From assembly GCF_002072155.1 (NCBI RefSeq), contig NZ_BDIY01000002.1, forward strand, positions 186,001 through 250,000: 64,000 bases of DNA, written 5' to 3'. Origin of the DNA: Roseovarius sp. A-2 (GTDB lineage Bacteria > Pseudomonadota > Alphaproteobacteria > Rhodobacterales > Rhodobacteraceae). Made by a program: the position numbers and the translations under genes. This document shows, piece by piece, positions 8,773 through 17,068 of the stretch (position 1 is the stretch's first letter; each line of letters starts with the position of its first letter). A model generated the notes under the pieces. The model was not told where the DNA came from. It did no database searches and was given only the letters and a program-made list of their open reading frames with translations.

Positions 8773-9279
8773 ATGGACTGCGATCAGGGGATCACCATCC
8801 GATATGCGCGTGAGGGCGATTTTGCGGTGCTCTGGCCGATCCTGCGCGGCGTCATCAAGGCAGGCGAAACCTACACGATAGAGCCGGGCCTCACCCGCGA
8901 GGCGGTGCGCGAGATGTGGATGCAGACCCCGCGCGCCACCTATGTGGCCGGGATCGCGGGCGAGATCCTGGGCACTTATTACATCAAGACCAATCAGCCC
9001 GGTGGCGGCGCGCATGTCTGCAACGCGGGCTTCATGGTGAGCGAGGCGGCACGCGGGCAGGGCCTGGCCCGGGCGATGTGCCTGCACGCGCAGACGCAGG
9101 CCCGCGCCATGGGCTATCTCGCGATGCAGTTCAATTTCGTGGTCGAGACCAATACCGGGGCCATCAGGCTCTGGGAAGATATGGGCTTCGAGACCGTGGG
9201 CCGCCTGCCGCGCGCCTTTCGGCATCCCGCAGCAGGGCTGGTCGATGCGCGGATCATGTACAAATGGCTCGGGGACTGA
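8773..9279 (+). CDS. GNAT-family N-acetyltransferase
   Basis: 168 residues from ATG 8773 (MDCDQGITIRYAREGDF). The acetyl-CoA loop is in GFMVSEAARGQGLARAM and motif B in NFVVETNTGAIRLWEDMGFE, the pattern of a single-domain GNAT enzyme. The substrate is not evident; the closest look is to L-amino acid or phosphinothricin acetyltransferase-like proteins. An alternative ATG at 8749 lies inside the loop of the preceding hairpin and seems less likely. Confidence 0.85.
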   Translation: MDCDQGITIRYAREGDFAVLWPILRGVIKAGETYTIEPGLTREAVREMWMQTPRATYVAGIAGEILGTYYIKTNQPGGGAHVCNAGFMVSEAARGQGLARAMCLHAQTQARAMGYLAMQFNFVVETNTGAIRLWEDMGFETVGRLPRAFRHPAAGLVDARIMYKWLGD

Positions 9280-9336
9280 GTCTGCTTGCGCATTGATCGC
9301 TGGCGCGAAACCCGGACCTGTGGCAGAGTGCCGCGC

Positions 9337-9729
9337 ATGACGCGCGTTTCATTCGGTCTTTTTTCAAGATTGATTTTGGTTATCGCCCTCGGCGCGGCGA
9401 TGGCGGCGGTGGGCTTTGCCCATCGCGATCTGACCGGGGATACAGGCCGCAGTGTCAATCCCGAATACCTCGCCTATCTCGCGGCGGGCGGCAGCGCCGA
9501 TGACCTCTGCGCGCAAGGTGCCCATGGCGGCGGCATCGATCACGACAGCGCCACCACCCGATGCGAGGCGTGCCGCCTCGTGGCCTCGGTCCTGCTGCCG
9601 GGGCAGGCGGCTCTGCCCGAGCCATGGAGCGCGCCGCGTGCGGCGCGCGTCACGCGCGCCCCGGAATGGCATCTGGCACTGGCCTGCGCCCATGCCCGGC
9701 CCAATCCGCGCGCCCCGCCGCGCGCCTGA
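9337..9729 (+). CDS. small DUF2946-like membrane/periplasmic protein
   Basis: 130 residues from ATG 9337. One hydrophobic segment at residues 7-28 (FGLFSRLILVIALGAAMAAV) looks like a signal anchor, followed by a likely periplasmic part with C58 and a C76-x-x-C79 pair. The carboxyl end is Ala/Arg/Pro-rich. The layout resembles DUF2946 proteins, often encoded near copper or heme transport genes, but similarity is weak. The PepSY gene starts 66 bases downstream, so co-transcription is likely. Confidence 0.55.
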   Translation: MTRVSFGLFSRLILVIALGAAMAAVGFAHRDLTGDTGRSVNPEYLAYLAAGGSADDLCAQGAHGGGIDHDSATTRCEACRLVASVLLPGQAALPEPWSAPRAARVTRAPEWHLALACAHARPNPRAPPRA

Positions 9730-9795
9730 TTTCCCTGAAATTCGTCTCTTTTACCGCTTTCCCCCGGCATCGGGGGCCTCTGATGGAGCCTTTCC

Positions 9796-11205
9796 ATGAC
9801 GTCGATCGACCCGACCCAATCCCCCGCGCAGGCGCGCAGCGGGGTGAACCCGTTCTATTTCGCCGCCTGGCGCTGGCATTTCTACGCCGGTCTTTTCGTG
9901 ATCCCGTTCTTCTGCGTCCTCGCCGTCACCGGCATGCTGATGCTGTGGATTTCCTGGGTTGACGGCCGCGACGGCGAGCACACGCCGGTGATCCCGCAAG
10001 AGGCCGCACTGGCCGTCTCCGAGCAGGCCCAGGCGGCCACCGCCGCCATCCCCGGCGGCACGCTCAAGCAATATGTGGCCCCGCGCAGCAGTGATCTCGC
10101 CGCGATCTTCCGCGTCGATCTGGACGGCGAGGCCAACATGGTCGTCGTCGATCCTTACAGGGCCGAGGTGCTGGAGATCTTCCCGCGCCGCACCGGCTGG
10201 TACGATTTCGCCGATGGCATCCACAGCAACCTGATGCTGGGCGTGACTGGCGACCGGATGCTGGAAATCGCGGCCTCGCTCGGCATGGTGCTCATTGCCA
10301 CCGGCCTTTACATGTGGTGGCCGCGCGAGGCGGGATGGCGCGCCGCACTGATTCCCACCTTTGGCCGAGGTCGCGCGCTCTGGCGCTCCCTGCACGGCGT
10401 CCTTGGTTTCTGGATATCCATCGTGCTGGCATTCTTCCTCGTCTCCGGCCTCGCCTGGGCGGGCATCTGGGGCGAGAAGATGGTCCAGGCCTGGAGCCAG
10501 TTCCCGGCCGCGAAATGGGATAACGTGCCGCTCTCGGACGATATTCACGCCAGCATGAACCATGACCGCAAGGAGGTGCCCTGGGCGCTGGAACAGACAC
10601 CGATGCCCGCCTCGGGTAGCCATGCAGGCCATGCCGGCGTCGATGCCGAGGGCGGAACGGCGGTGGATATCGACACGCTCGACGCGCTCGCGCGCGAGAT
10701 CGGGTTCGACGCGCGCTACCAGCTCAACCTGCCGAACGGCGAGGTCGGCGTCTGGACCATCAACCGCGATTCCATGAACACCGACGATACCGACCCCACC
10801 AGCGACCGCACCGTGCATGTCGACCAGTATACCGGCAATATCCTCGCCGATGTGCGCTATGTCGACTATTCGCTCGCGGGCAAGGCGATGGCGGTGGGCA
10901 TCGCGCTGCACATGGGCACGCTGGGGCTGTGGAGCGTGCTGGCCAACACCGTCTTTTGCCTTACGGTGCTGTTTCTCTGCGTGTCCTCGGTGGTGATGTG
11001 GTGGAAGCGCCGCCCGGTAGGGGCGGGTGGGCGTCTGGCCGCACCGCCGCTGCCGCGCGACATGCCGATGTGGCAGGGCGCGGTGCTGGTCGGGCTGGCG
11101 GTCTCGCTGGCCTTCCCGCTGGCCGGGCTCACGCTGATCACGGTGCTGGCGCTCGACGTGACCGTGCTGCAACGCCTGCCCGCGCTGCGCCGTCTGGTCA
11201 GTTGA
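9796..11205 (+). CDS. PepSY-associated transmembrane protein (PiuB-like)
   Basis: 469 residues. Membrane segments near residues 30-53 (FYAGLFVIPFFCVLAVTGMLM), about 155-175 with the MWWPRE motif, about 198-225, about 365-395, and at the carboxyl end (VLVGLAVSLAFPLAGLTLI); PepSY folds lie in the periplasmic loops. Such proteins act as inner-membrane reductases or permeases linked to iron-siderophore or copper handling; the exact substrate is unknown. A two-hairpin terminator region follows directly. Confidence 0.85.
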   Translation: MTSIDPTQSPAQARSGVNPFYFAAWRWHFYAGLFVIPFFCVLAVTGMLMLWISWVDGRDGEHTPVIPQEAALAVSEQAQAATAAIPGGTLKQYVAPRSSDLAAIFRVDLDGEANMVVVDPYRAEVLEIFPRRTGWYDFADGIHSNLMLGVTGDRMLEIAASLGMVLIATGLYMWWPREAGWRAALIPTFGRGRALWRSLHGVLGFWISIVLAFFLVSGLAWAGIWGEKMVQAWSQFPAAKWDNVPLSDDIHASMNHDRKEVPWALEQTPMPASGSHAGHAGVDAEGGTAVDIDTLDALAREIGFDARYQLNLPNGEVGVWTINRDSMNTDDTDPTSDRTVHVDQYTGNILADVRYVDYSLAGKAMAVGIALHMGTLGLWSVLANTVFCLTVLFLCVSSVVMWWKRRPVGAGGRLAAPPLPRDMPMWQGAVLVGLAVSLAFPLAGLTLITVLALDVTVLQRLPALRRLVS

Positions 11206-11210
11206 TCCCA

Positions 11211-11230
11211 GCCCCCGTTGCGGGGGCCTT
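11211..11230 (+). terminator. terminator hairpin 1 after PepSY gene
   Basis: GCCCCCG-TTG-CGGGGGC, a 7-bp perfect stem (11211-11217 and 11221-11227), starting five bases after the PepSY stop and followed by CTTCAAATT. The T content of the tail is modest; a second hairpin follows. Confidence 0.6.
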
Positions 11231-11245
11231 CAAATTGAGCATTGC

Positions 11246-11280
11246 AAAACCCCGTCCCGAAAAGGGCGGGGTTTCATCGT
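11246..11280 (+). terminator. terminator hairpin 2 after PepSY gene
   Basis: Left arm AAAACCCCGTCCC (11246-11258) and right arm GGGCGGGGTTT (11264-11274) pair with one mismatch around a GAAAA loop, followed by CATCGTT. Together with the previous hairpin it separates PepSY transcription from the mraZ leader; it could also work on the minus strand because of the A-rich left flank. Confidence 0.6.
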
Positions 11281-11637
11281 TCTGGCGGGATTGGGTGGGA
11301 CTGTCCGGGAAATATGGGAAATCATGGGCCGGAACTGCGCCGCCTTGATGACTCTGCGCGAAAAACGAATCAATTCGACGTGAATCACGGCCTTCCGCAC
11401 CACCAAAAGCCCGTTGATTTGCCGCGTTTGGGCCTGGGATCACGGGATCAGGGCGCGAATTATGAAAAATCTTTGGAAATCATGGGAATTCAAAGAAATT
11501 AAGGTGAGTGCACATATATGGTGTCATGATTGCTTTATATGACTATATGAGCCACATATAAGTTTGACTTTGGCACAGGATGTTGTTTTTCAGAGGCCGG
11601 CAAAGCAACATCCTGTGCCTGTCAGTGCAAAAAAACA
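11281..11637. promoter_or_regulatory. gene-free upstream control region of the dcw cluster
   Basis: No credible gene. A 12-base direct repeat GGAAATCATGGG occurs at 11317-11328 and 11475-11486. TGGG units cluster at 11292, 11296, 11315 and 11325, the last two with the 10-base period of known MraZ boxes. Three GANTC (CcrM methylation) sites fall within 37 bases (11350-11386). An AT-rich tract with TATATGA repeats lies at 11510-11565. Which of these is bound by a regulator cannot be told from sequence alone. Confidence 0.4.
11572..11619. repeat. 14-bp perfect inverted repeat upstream of mraZ
   Basis: GGCACAGGATGTTG (11572-11585) and its exact reverse complement (11606-11619) flank a 20-base spacer. 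No T-run follows on either strand, so it is not a typical terminator. It lies just upstream of the proposed leader promoter and could be a protein-binding site, or the 5' stem of a longer transcript if transcription starts at the TTGACT at 11564. Confidence 0.6.
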
Positions 11638-11667
11638 TTGCTATGGGAGGATTTCCCATAGTATCAA
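11638..11667 (+). promoter_or_regulatory. proposed mraZ/leader RNA promoter with palindrome in the spacer
   Basis: TTGCTA (11638-11643), 18-base spacer, TATCAA (11662-11667). The spacer is almost filled by an inverted repeat CTATGGGA-GGATT-TCCCATAG (11641-11661), an operator-like layout containing TGGGA units. A start near 11674 would give a leader of about 262 bases, close to what I recall for the long mraZ leader of Rhodobacter sphaeroides. The boxes match consensus only partly. Confidence 0.4.
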
Positions 11668-11673
11668 TAAACC

Positions 11674-11887
11674 ACGATGAGGACGGGAACAAAGAGGGGC
11701 AGCAAGACCCCGAAAAACTCTCAAGTCAGGTTTCATACAGGCACCCGCTTTCATCGAACAAAGAGATCCGGCGCGCGGGCGAGCAGACATCCCCCCAGGT
11801 GGCGCGCGCAGTCGGACACCCCGCTCAAGCGGGACGAGGGCGGTGGGTTGATCAGTGGCAGCAGATCAACCCGCCGTTTCGTGTTTG
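11674..11887 (+). ncRNA. UpsM-like sRNA from the mraZ 5' leader
   Basis: Between the proposed start and the mraZ start codon there is no gene but a strong intrinsic terminator (11841-11887), so a free RNA of about 210 bases should form by early termination. In R. sphaeroides the abundant sRNA UpsM of about 200 bases arises exactly this way from the mraZ leader. Length, position and terminator agree here. A second small hairpin CCCGCT-CA-AGCGGG precedes the terminator. Sequence identity to UpsM was not checked; the 5' end is inferred. Confidence 0.55.
11841..11887 (+). terminator. intrinsic terminator inside the mraZ leader
   Basis: Left arm CGGTGGGTTGATC (11841-11853) pairs with GATCAACCCGCCG (11864-11876), 13 base pairs with one G-U, loop AGTGGCAGCA, followed by TTTCGTGTTTG. 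It lies about 50 bases before the mraZ start, so read-through must be partial for the dcw cluster to be expressed. Confidence 0.75.
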
Positions 11888-11935
11888 AGGGGGCAGGTTT
11901 TCAACCGGGGGCGTAACAAGGGGACCAACGGGACA

Positions 11936-12439
11936 GTGGGCCGGATATTCAGGGGCGAGAGCCTCCACAAGGTGGATGGAAAGGGCAGGGTATCGATCCC
12001 GGCCCTCTATCGCCGTGTGATCGAGGCCTCAGACCCGAACTGGACCGACGGCCTCAACCCCGAACTGATCATCGTCTATGGCGACCACCGCCGCAGTTTC
12101 CTCGAATGCTACACCGTTGAGGCGATGCAGGAGGTGGACGACAAGATAGCCGCCTTGCCGCGCGGCTCGCAGGCACGCAAGCATCTCCAACGGCTCTTTC
12201 ACGGTCAGAGCTATCCCACTTCGGTGGACGAAACCGGGCGGCTGGTGCTGCCCGCCAAGCTGCGCCGCAAGATCGAGCTTGAGGGAGAGGCGTTCTTCAT
12301 CGCCGCAGGTGACACCTTCCAGATCTGGAAGCCCGAAACCTACGAGTCCGAGGAGCTTTCCAAGACCGAGGAATGGCTCGACGAGTTCCCCGAGGATTTC
12401 GACCCGCTGATCCTGCTCGACAACCCGGACGGAGCGTAA
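11936..12439 (+). CDS. mraZ: transcriptional regulator MraZ
   Basis: 167 residues from GTG 11936 (MGRIFRGESLHKVDGKGRVSIPALYRR), with AAGGGGA a little far upstream; in-frame codons further up run into the leader terminator. Two AbrB-like SpoVT folds are visible: the VDGKGRVSIPA half and the VDETGRLVLPAKLRRK half. MraZ is a ring-forming DNA-binding repressor of the dcw cluster, binding TGGG-type repeats near its own promoter in E. coli. rsmH starts three bases after its stop. Confidence 0.93.
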   Translation: MGRIFRGESLHKVDGKGRVSIPALYRRVIEASDPNWTDGLNPELIIVYGDHRRSFLECYTVEAMQEVDDKIAALPRGSQARKHLQRLFHGQSYPTSVDETGRLVLPAKLRRKIELEGEAFFIAAGDTFQIWKPETYESEELSKTEEWLDEFPEDFDPLILLDNPDGA

Positions 12440-12442
12440 ACC

Positions 12443-13435
12443 ATGGCCGCTGCCGCCGCCACATCCCCCGACGCCCCGCATATCCCGGTTCTGCTGCGCC
12501 CGCTTCTGGCGGCGGTGGCCCCGGTCACCGGCACCTGGCTTGATGGCACGCTCGGCGCGGGCGGCTATGCGCGCGGGCTGCTCGACGCCGGGGCGGCGCA
12601 GGTCATCGGTGTCGACCGCGATCCGCTGGCGCTCGATCTCGCAGGCGACTGGGGCGCGGAGTATGGCGACCGGCTGCGCCTCGTGCAGGGCAATTTCGCG
12701 CAGATGGACGATTACGCCACCGATCTCGATGGCGTCGTGCTCGATCTCGGCGTGTCGTCCATGCAGCTTGACGAGGCCGCGCGCGGTTTTTCCTTCATGC
12801 GCGATGGCCCGCTCGACATGCGGATGAGCCAATCCGGCCCCACCGCCGCCGATCTGGTCAACGAGACGCCGGAGGCCGAGCTTGCCAATATCATTTTTCT
12901 CTACGGCGAGGAGCGCGCCAGCCGCCGCATCGCCAAATCCATCGTGCGATCCCGCGAGGACGCCCCCATCGACACCACGCTGCAACTCGCCGGGATCGTC
13001 GAGCGCTGCCTGCCGCGCCCCAAACCGGGCCAGACCCACCCCGCGACCCGCACCTTTCAGGCGATCCGCATCGCGGTCAACGATGAATACGGCGCCCTGA
13101 TCGAGGGGTTGGAGGCCGCAGAGCGCGCCCTGAAACCCGGCGGGCAACTGGCGGTCGTAACCTTTCATTCCATCGAGGATCGGATGGTCAAACGCTTTTT
13201 GCAGATCCGCGCAGGCGCCACCGGCGGCGGCAGTCGCCACGCCCCCAGGGCCGAACAGCCCGACCCGCAATTCACCCTCAAATCGCGCAAGGCCATCGTG
13301 GCGGATGCGCAGGAACTGGATGAAAACCCGCGCGCACGCAGCGCCAAGCTGCGCGTCGCAACGCGCACCGAGGCCCCGGCAGGCCACGTTGATCGCAGTA
13401 CCATCGGAATGCCGATGCTCAAGGGGGGCAGATGA
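12443..13435 (+). CDS. rsmH: 16S rRNA m4C1402 methyltransferase RsmH
   Basis: 330 residues. SAM-binding motif [11 protein letters not shown] near residues 35-45, [20 protein letters not shown] and the catalytic-region motif [12 protein letters not shown] are typical of RsmH (MraW). It methylates C1402 of 16S rRNA in the decoding site. Tightly packed after mraZ; its stop overlaps the ftsL start. Confidence 0.96.
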   Translation: MAAAAATSPDAPHIPVLLRPLLAAVAPVTGTWLDGTLGAGGYARGLLDAGAAQVIGVDRDPLALDLAGDWGAEYGDRLRLVQGNFAQMDDYATDLDGVVLDLGVSSMQLDEAARGFSFMRDGPLDMRMSQSGPTAADLVNETPEAELANIIFLYGEERASRRIAKSIVRSREDAPIDTTLQLAGIVERCLPRPKPGQTHPATRTFQAIRIAVNDEYGALIEGLEAAERALKPGGQLAVVTFHSIEDRMVKRFLQIRAGATGGGSRHAPRAEQPDPQFTLKSRKAIVADAQELDENPRARSAKLRVATRTEAPAGHVDRSTIGMPMLKGGR

Positions 13436-13779
13436 TGCGCAGCCTGCTTTATGTCCTGACGGCGCTTGCCGTGATCGGCCTCGCCTTCTGGGCCTACCGC
13501 GAGAATTACCGCACGCAGGAGGCGCAGGCCGAGGCGCAGCGTCTCCAGCAGGCCATCGGCGACGCCCGCGCCCGGCTGCGCGTGCTCAACGCCGAATGGG
13601 CCTATCTCAACCGCCCCGACCGGCTGATGGATCTGGTCGAACTGAACTATGACAGGCTCGGCCTTCTGCCGCTCCAGCCCTATCAGTTCGGGCGGATTGA
13701 TCAGGTCGCCTTTCCCGCGCCGCCCGCATTGCCGATCACCAACCCCGTCGAAGTCTCGAACCCGGAGCAACAGCCATGA
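13432..13779 (+). CDS. ftsL: cell division protein FtsL
   Basis: 115 residues: a short amino end, one membrane span ([18 protein letters not shown], residues 5-22), then a coiled-coil region rich in Ala, Glu and Gln (residues 28-60), ending with a Pro-rich tail. This is the bitopic FtsL layout; it bridges FtsB/FtsQ to FtsW/FtsI at the septum. It overlaps rsmH and ftsI by four bases each, so translation is coupled. Confidence 0.88.
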   Translation: MMRSLLYVLTALAVIGLAFWAYRENYRTQEAQAEAQRLQQAIGDARARLRVLNAEWAYLNRPDRLMDLVELNYDRLGLLPLQPYQFGRIDQVAFPAPPALPITNPVEVSNPEQQP

Positions 13780-15560
13780 TCCGCACGCCCCTGCGTCCGC
13801 TCGCCCGTATCCTGGAGGCCCGCAGCCGTGGCGAGAACCCCGACGCCATCGAGCGCGAGAACATCCGTCTGCGCCACGAGGAAATGCGCGACCGCGCCCG
13901 CCGCCGTGCCGAAGGGCGGCTTCTGGTGCTGGCGGTGTTCTTCTTCTGCGCCTTCAGCGTCGTGGGCGGACGTATGGCGGTGCTGGCACAGTCCGAACCG
14001 GGCGAACCGCGCACCAGCGTTGCGGGCACCTCGATTCTCGCACAGCGCGCCGATATCGTTGATCGCAAGGGCCGGATTCTGGCCACCAATTTCGACACCC
14101 ACAGCCTTTATGCCCAGCCCGAAGACATGATCGACCCCGTCCATGCCGCCGACAAGCTGGTGGAAATTTTTCCCGATCTCGACCATGCGCGCCTGATTCG
14201 TGATTTCACCGGCACGCGCAAGTTCCTCTGGATCAAGAAGAAAATCAGCCCCGAGCAACAGCAGGCCGTGCATGATATCGGCGAGCCGGGCTTGCTCTTT
14301 GGCCCGCGCGAGATGCGGCTCTATCCCAACGGCCCGCTTGCCGCGCATGTGCTGGGCGGTGCCAGCTTCGGGCGCGAGGGTGTGCATGCCGCCGAGGTCG
14401 TGGGCGTCGCAGGCATCGAGAAATATTTCGACCAGCGCCTGCGCGATCCCGCCCGTGCGCATGAGCCGCTCACGCTGTCGCTCGATCTCAGCGTGCAGGC
14501 GGCGATGGAGCGGGTCTTGCATGGCGGCATGAAGATCATGAATGCCAAGGGGGCTGCGGGCATCCTGATGGAGGTCGATACCGGCGAGGTCGTGGCCGTC
14601 GCCTCCTTGCCCGATTTCGACCCCAATGATCGCCCCTCGCTGCCCACCTCCGGTAACCCCGATGATAGCCCGCTGTTCAACCGCGCGGTGCAAGGCGTGT
14701 ATGAACTGGGCTCGGTGTTCAAGGTCTTTGCCGTCGCACAGGCGCTGGAACTGGGCCTCGTCACACCCGACACGATGATCAACACCAAAAGCCCGATGCA
14801 ATGGGGCAAGTTCCGCATCCGCGATTTCCGCAACTATGGCCCGGAGTTGAGCGTCACCAAGGTGATCGTCAAATCCTCCAATGTCGGCACCGCCCGCATC
14901 GCGATGGACATCGGTGCCGCGCGTCAGCGCGATTTTCTGGGTAAACTTGGTTTCATGCAGGCCTCGCCGCTGGAAATCACCGAGGCCTCGGGCAGCAAGC
15001 CCCTGTTGCCCGCCAACTGGTCGGAACTGTCGACCATGACAATCTCCTACGGCCATGGCCTTTCGACCAGCCCGATGCATCTGGCCGCCGCCTATGCGAC
15101 CATCGCCAATGGCGGCCGACGCGTGACACCGACGCTGGTGCATGGCGCGGCACCCACCCCCGGCGAGCGCGTCATCTCCGAAGCGACCGCAGACGCCATG
15201 CGCCAGATGATGCGCAAGGTCGTCAGCGAGGGCACCGCCAGCCTCGGCGAGGTGGCAGGCTATGCCGTGGGCGGCAAGACCGGTACCGCCGACAAGCCCA
15301 AGGCGCGCGGCGGCGGCTATTACGACGACAAGGTGATTGGCACCTTTGCCAGCATCTTCCCGGCGCATGATCCGAAATACGTGCTCATTGTCACGCTGGA
15401 CGAGCCGGTCGAGACCTCGGGCGAAGAGCCGCGTCGCACCGCGGGTTGGACCGCCGTGCCGGTTGCCGCCGAAATCATCCGTCGTGTCGCCCCGCTCATG
15501 GGGCTGCGACCCGAGATTGAACCCGCAGACCTTGCTGCTATAAGGCAGGCATCCAACTGA
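13776..15560 (+). CDS. ftsI: septal transpeptidase FtsI (PBP3, class B penicillin-binding protein)
   Basis: 594 residues. Cytoplasmic amino end, one membrane anchor (LLVLAVFFFCAFSVVGGRM, about 51-69), PBP dimer domain, then the transpeptidase with S313-V-F-K316, S367-S-N and K501-T-G-T. It crosslinks septal peptidoglycan and works with FtsW, encoded nearby at 22563. The amino end is Arg-rich before the membrane span. Overlaps ftsL by four bases. Confidence 0.95.
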   Translation: MIRTPLRPLARILEARSRGENPDAIERENIRLRHEEMRDRARRRAEGRLLVLAVFFFCAFSVVGGRMAVLAQSEPGEPRTSVAGTSILAQRADIVDRKGRILATNFDTHSLYAQPEDMIDPVHAADKLVEIFPDLDHARLIRDFTGTRKFLWIKKKISPEQQQAVHDIGEPGLLFGPREMRLYPNGPLAAHVLGGASFGREGVHAAEVVGVAGIEKYFDQRLRDPARAHEPLTLSLDLSVQAAMERVLHGGMKIMNAKGAAGILMEVDTGEVVAVASLPDFDPNDRPSLPTSGNPDDSPLFNRAVQGVYELGSVFKVFAVAQALELGLVTPDTMINTKSPMQWGKFRIRDFRNYGPELSVTKVIVKSSNVGTARIAMDIGAARQRDFLGKLGFMQASPLEITEASGSKPLLPANWSELSTMTISYGHGLSTSPMHLAAAYATIANGGRRVTPTLVHGAAPTPGERVISEATADAMRQMMRKVVSEGTASLGEVAGYAVGGKTGTADKPKARGGGYYDDKVIGTFASIFPAHDPKYVLIVTLDEPVETSGEEPRRTAGWTAVPVAAEIIRRVAPLMGLRPEIEPADLAAIRQASN

Positions 15561-15583
15561 ACCGGGCAAGCGGGGCGCGAGAC

Positions 15584-17068
15584 GTGGCGGGGCAGATCAG
15601 ATCATTGGCAGAGCTTGGCCTGACCGCCATGGCGGGCCGCAATGCGCAGGTCACCGGCCTCGCCGTTGACAGCCGCGCGGTGCGCAAGGGCATGCTCTTC
15701 GCTGCGCTGCCGGGGGTGCGTGCGCATGGGGCCGAGTATATCGCCAAGGCCCTCGCGCAGGGGGCAGGCGCGATCCTGACCGACGCCAAGGGCGCGCGCC
15801 TCGCGCACGAGGCTTTGGCCGCAAGCGATGCCGCCCTCGTCATCGCCGAAGACCCGCGCCAGACGCTGGCCTTTGCCGCTGCCCTCTGGTTTGGCGCGCA
15901 GCCCGAGGTGATGGTTGCCGTCACCGGCACCAACGGCAAGACCTCCGTGGCCAGTTTCACCCGCCAGATCTGGGAACTGATGGGGCTCGACGCGGTCAAT
16001 CTCGGCACCACCGGCGTCGAGGGCGCGCTCAGCCTGCCAATGACCCACACCACGCCGGAGCCGATCACCCTGCACCGGCTGCTCGCCGACTGTGCCGAGG
16101 CCGGTGTCGATCACGCAGCGATGGAGGCCTCCTCGCATGGGCTGGCGCAGAAGCGGCTCGACGGGGTGCGCCTGGCGGCGGCGGGCTTTACCAACATCAC
16201 GCAGGACCACCTGGATTATCACCCTGATTTCGATGCCTATTTCGACGCCAAGGCGGGGCTCTTCTCCCGCGTCCTCTCCGAGGATGGGGTGGCTGTCATC
16301 AATATCGACGATCCGCGCGGCACCGGCATGGCCGAGATCGCCACTGAGCGCGGGCAGGACCTGATCACCGTCGGGCGCAGGCCCGGTGCCGATCTGCATC
16401 TGGTCGCACAGCGCTTCGACGCGACGGGGCAGGTGCTCCGCTTTGACTGGGAGGACAGCACCCATCAGGTGCGGCTCGACCTGATCGGCGGGTTTCAGGC
16501 GGAGAACGTGCTGCTCGCGGCGGGCCTCGTGATCGGCACGGGCGAAGACCCCGAGCGCGTCTTTGCCACCCTGCCCGAAATGCGCACCGTGCGCGGGCGC
16601 ATGCAGCTTGCCGCCACCCGCGAAAACGGCGCGGCGGTTTTCGTCGATTACGCCCATACCCCCGATGCCGTGGCCACTGCCCTCAAGGCGATGCGCCCGC
16701 ATGTCATGGGCAGGCTCTGTGCCATCGTTGGCGCGGGCGGCGACCGTGACAGGGGCAAGCGACCCCTGATGGGGCAGGCGGCGACCGAATTCGCCGACCG
16801 CGTGATCGTGACCGATGACAACCCCCGCTCCGAGGATCCGGCCAGCATCCGGCAGGCGGTGCTGCTGGGTTGTCCCGGCGCGCAAGAGGTCGGCGACCGC
16901 GCCGAGGCGATCCTGCGCGCGGTCGACGCACTCGGCCCCGGCGATGCGCTGCTGATCTGCGGCAAGGGCCACGAGACCGGCCAGATCGTCGGCGACGACG
17001 TGCTGCCGTTTGACGATGCCGAACAGGCCAGTCTCGCGGTCTCGGTGCTCGACAGGGGCCGGGTATGA
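15584..17068 (+). CDS. murE: UDP-MurNAc-Ala-Glu:meso-diaminopimelate ligase MurE
   Basis: 494 residues from GTG 15584. ATP-binding motif TGTNGKTS, the Mur ligase motif HGLAQKRLDGV, and DDNPRSEDP, whose DNPR sequence marks selectivity for meso-diaminopimelate. Adds the third residue of the peptidoglycan stem peptide in the cytoplasm. It starts 23 bases after ftsI and overlaps murF by four bases. Confidence 0.96.
   Translation: MAGQIRSLAELGLTAMAGRNAQVTGLAVDSRAVRKGMLFAALPGVRAHGAEYIAKALAQGAGAILTDAKGARLAHEALAASDAALVIAEDPRQTLAFAAALWFGAQPEVMVAVTGTNGKTSVASFTRQIWELMGLDAVNLGTTGVEGALSLPMTHTTPEPITLHRLLADCAEAGVDHAAMEASSHGLAQKRLDGVRLAAAGFTNITQDHLDYHPDFDAYFDAKAGLFSRVLSEDGVAVINIDDPRGTGMAEIATERGQDLITVGRRPGADLHLVAQRFDATGQVLRFDWEDSTHQVRLDLIGGFQAENVLLAAGLVIGTGEDPERVFATLPEMRTVRGRMQLAATRENGAAVFVDYAHTPDAVATALKAMRPHVMGRLCAIVGAGGDRDRGKRPLMGQAATEFADRVIVTDDNPRSEDPASIRQAVLLGCPGAQEVGDRAEAILRAVDALGPGDALLICGKGHETGQIVGDDVLPFDDAEQASLAVSVLDRGRV

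Noticed and set aside
11580..11888. 102-codon plus-strand frame upstream of mraZ
   Set aside because: It covers the leader RNA and its terminator, has no ribosome site or family likeness, and its composition is not that of a gene here.
13701..15569. 622-codon minus-strand open frame opposite ftsI
   Set aside because: It mirrors a well-supported gene; the composition is typical of high-GC antisense frames and no protein motif appears.
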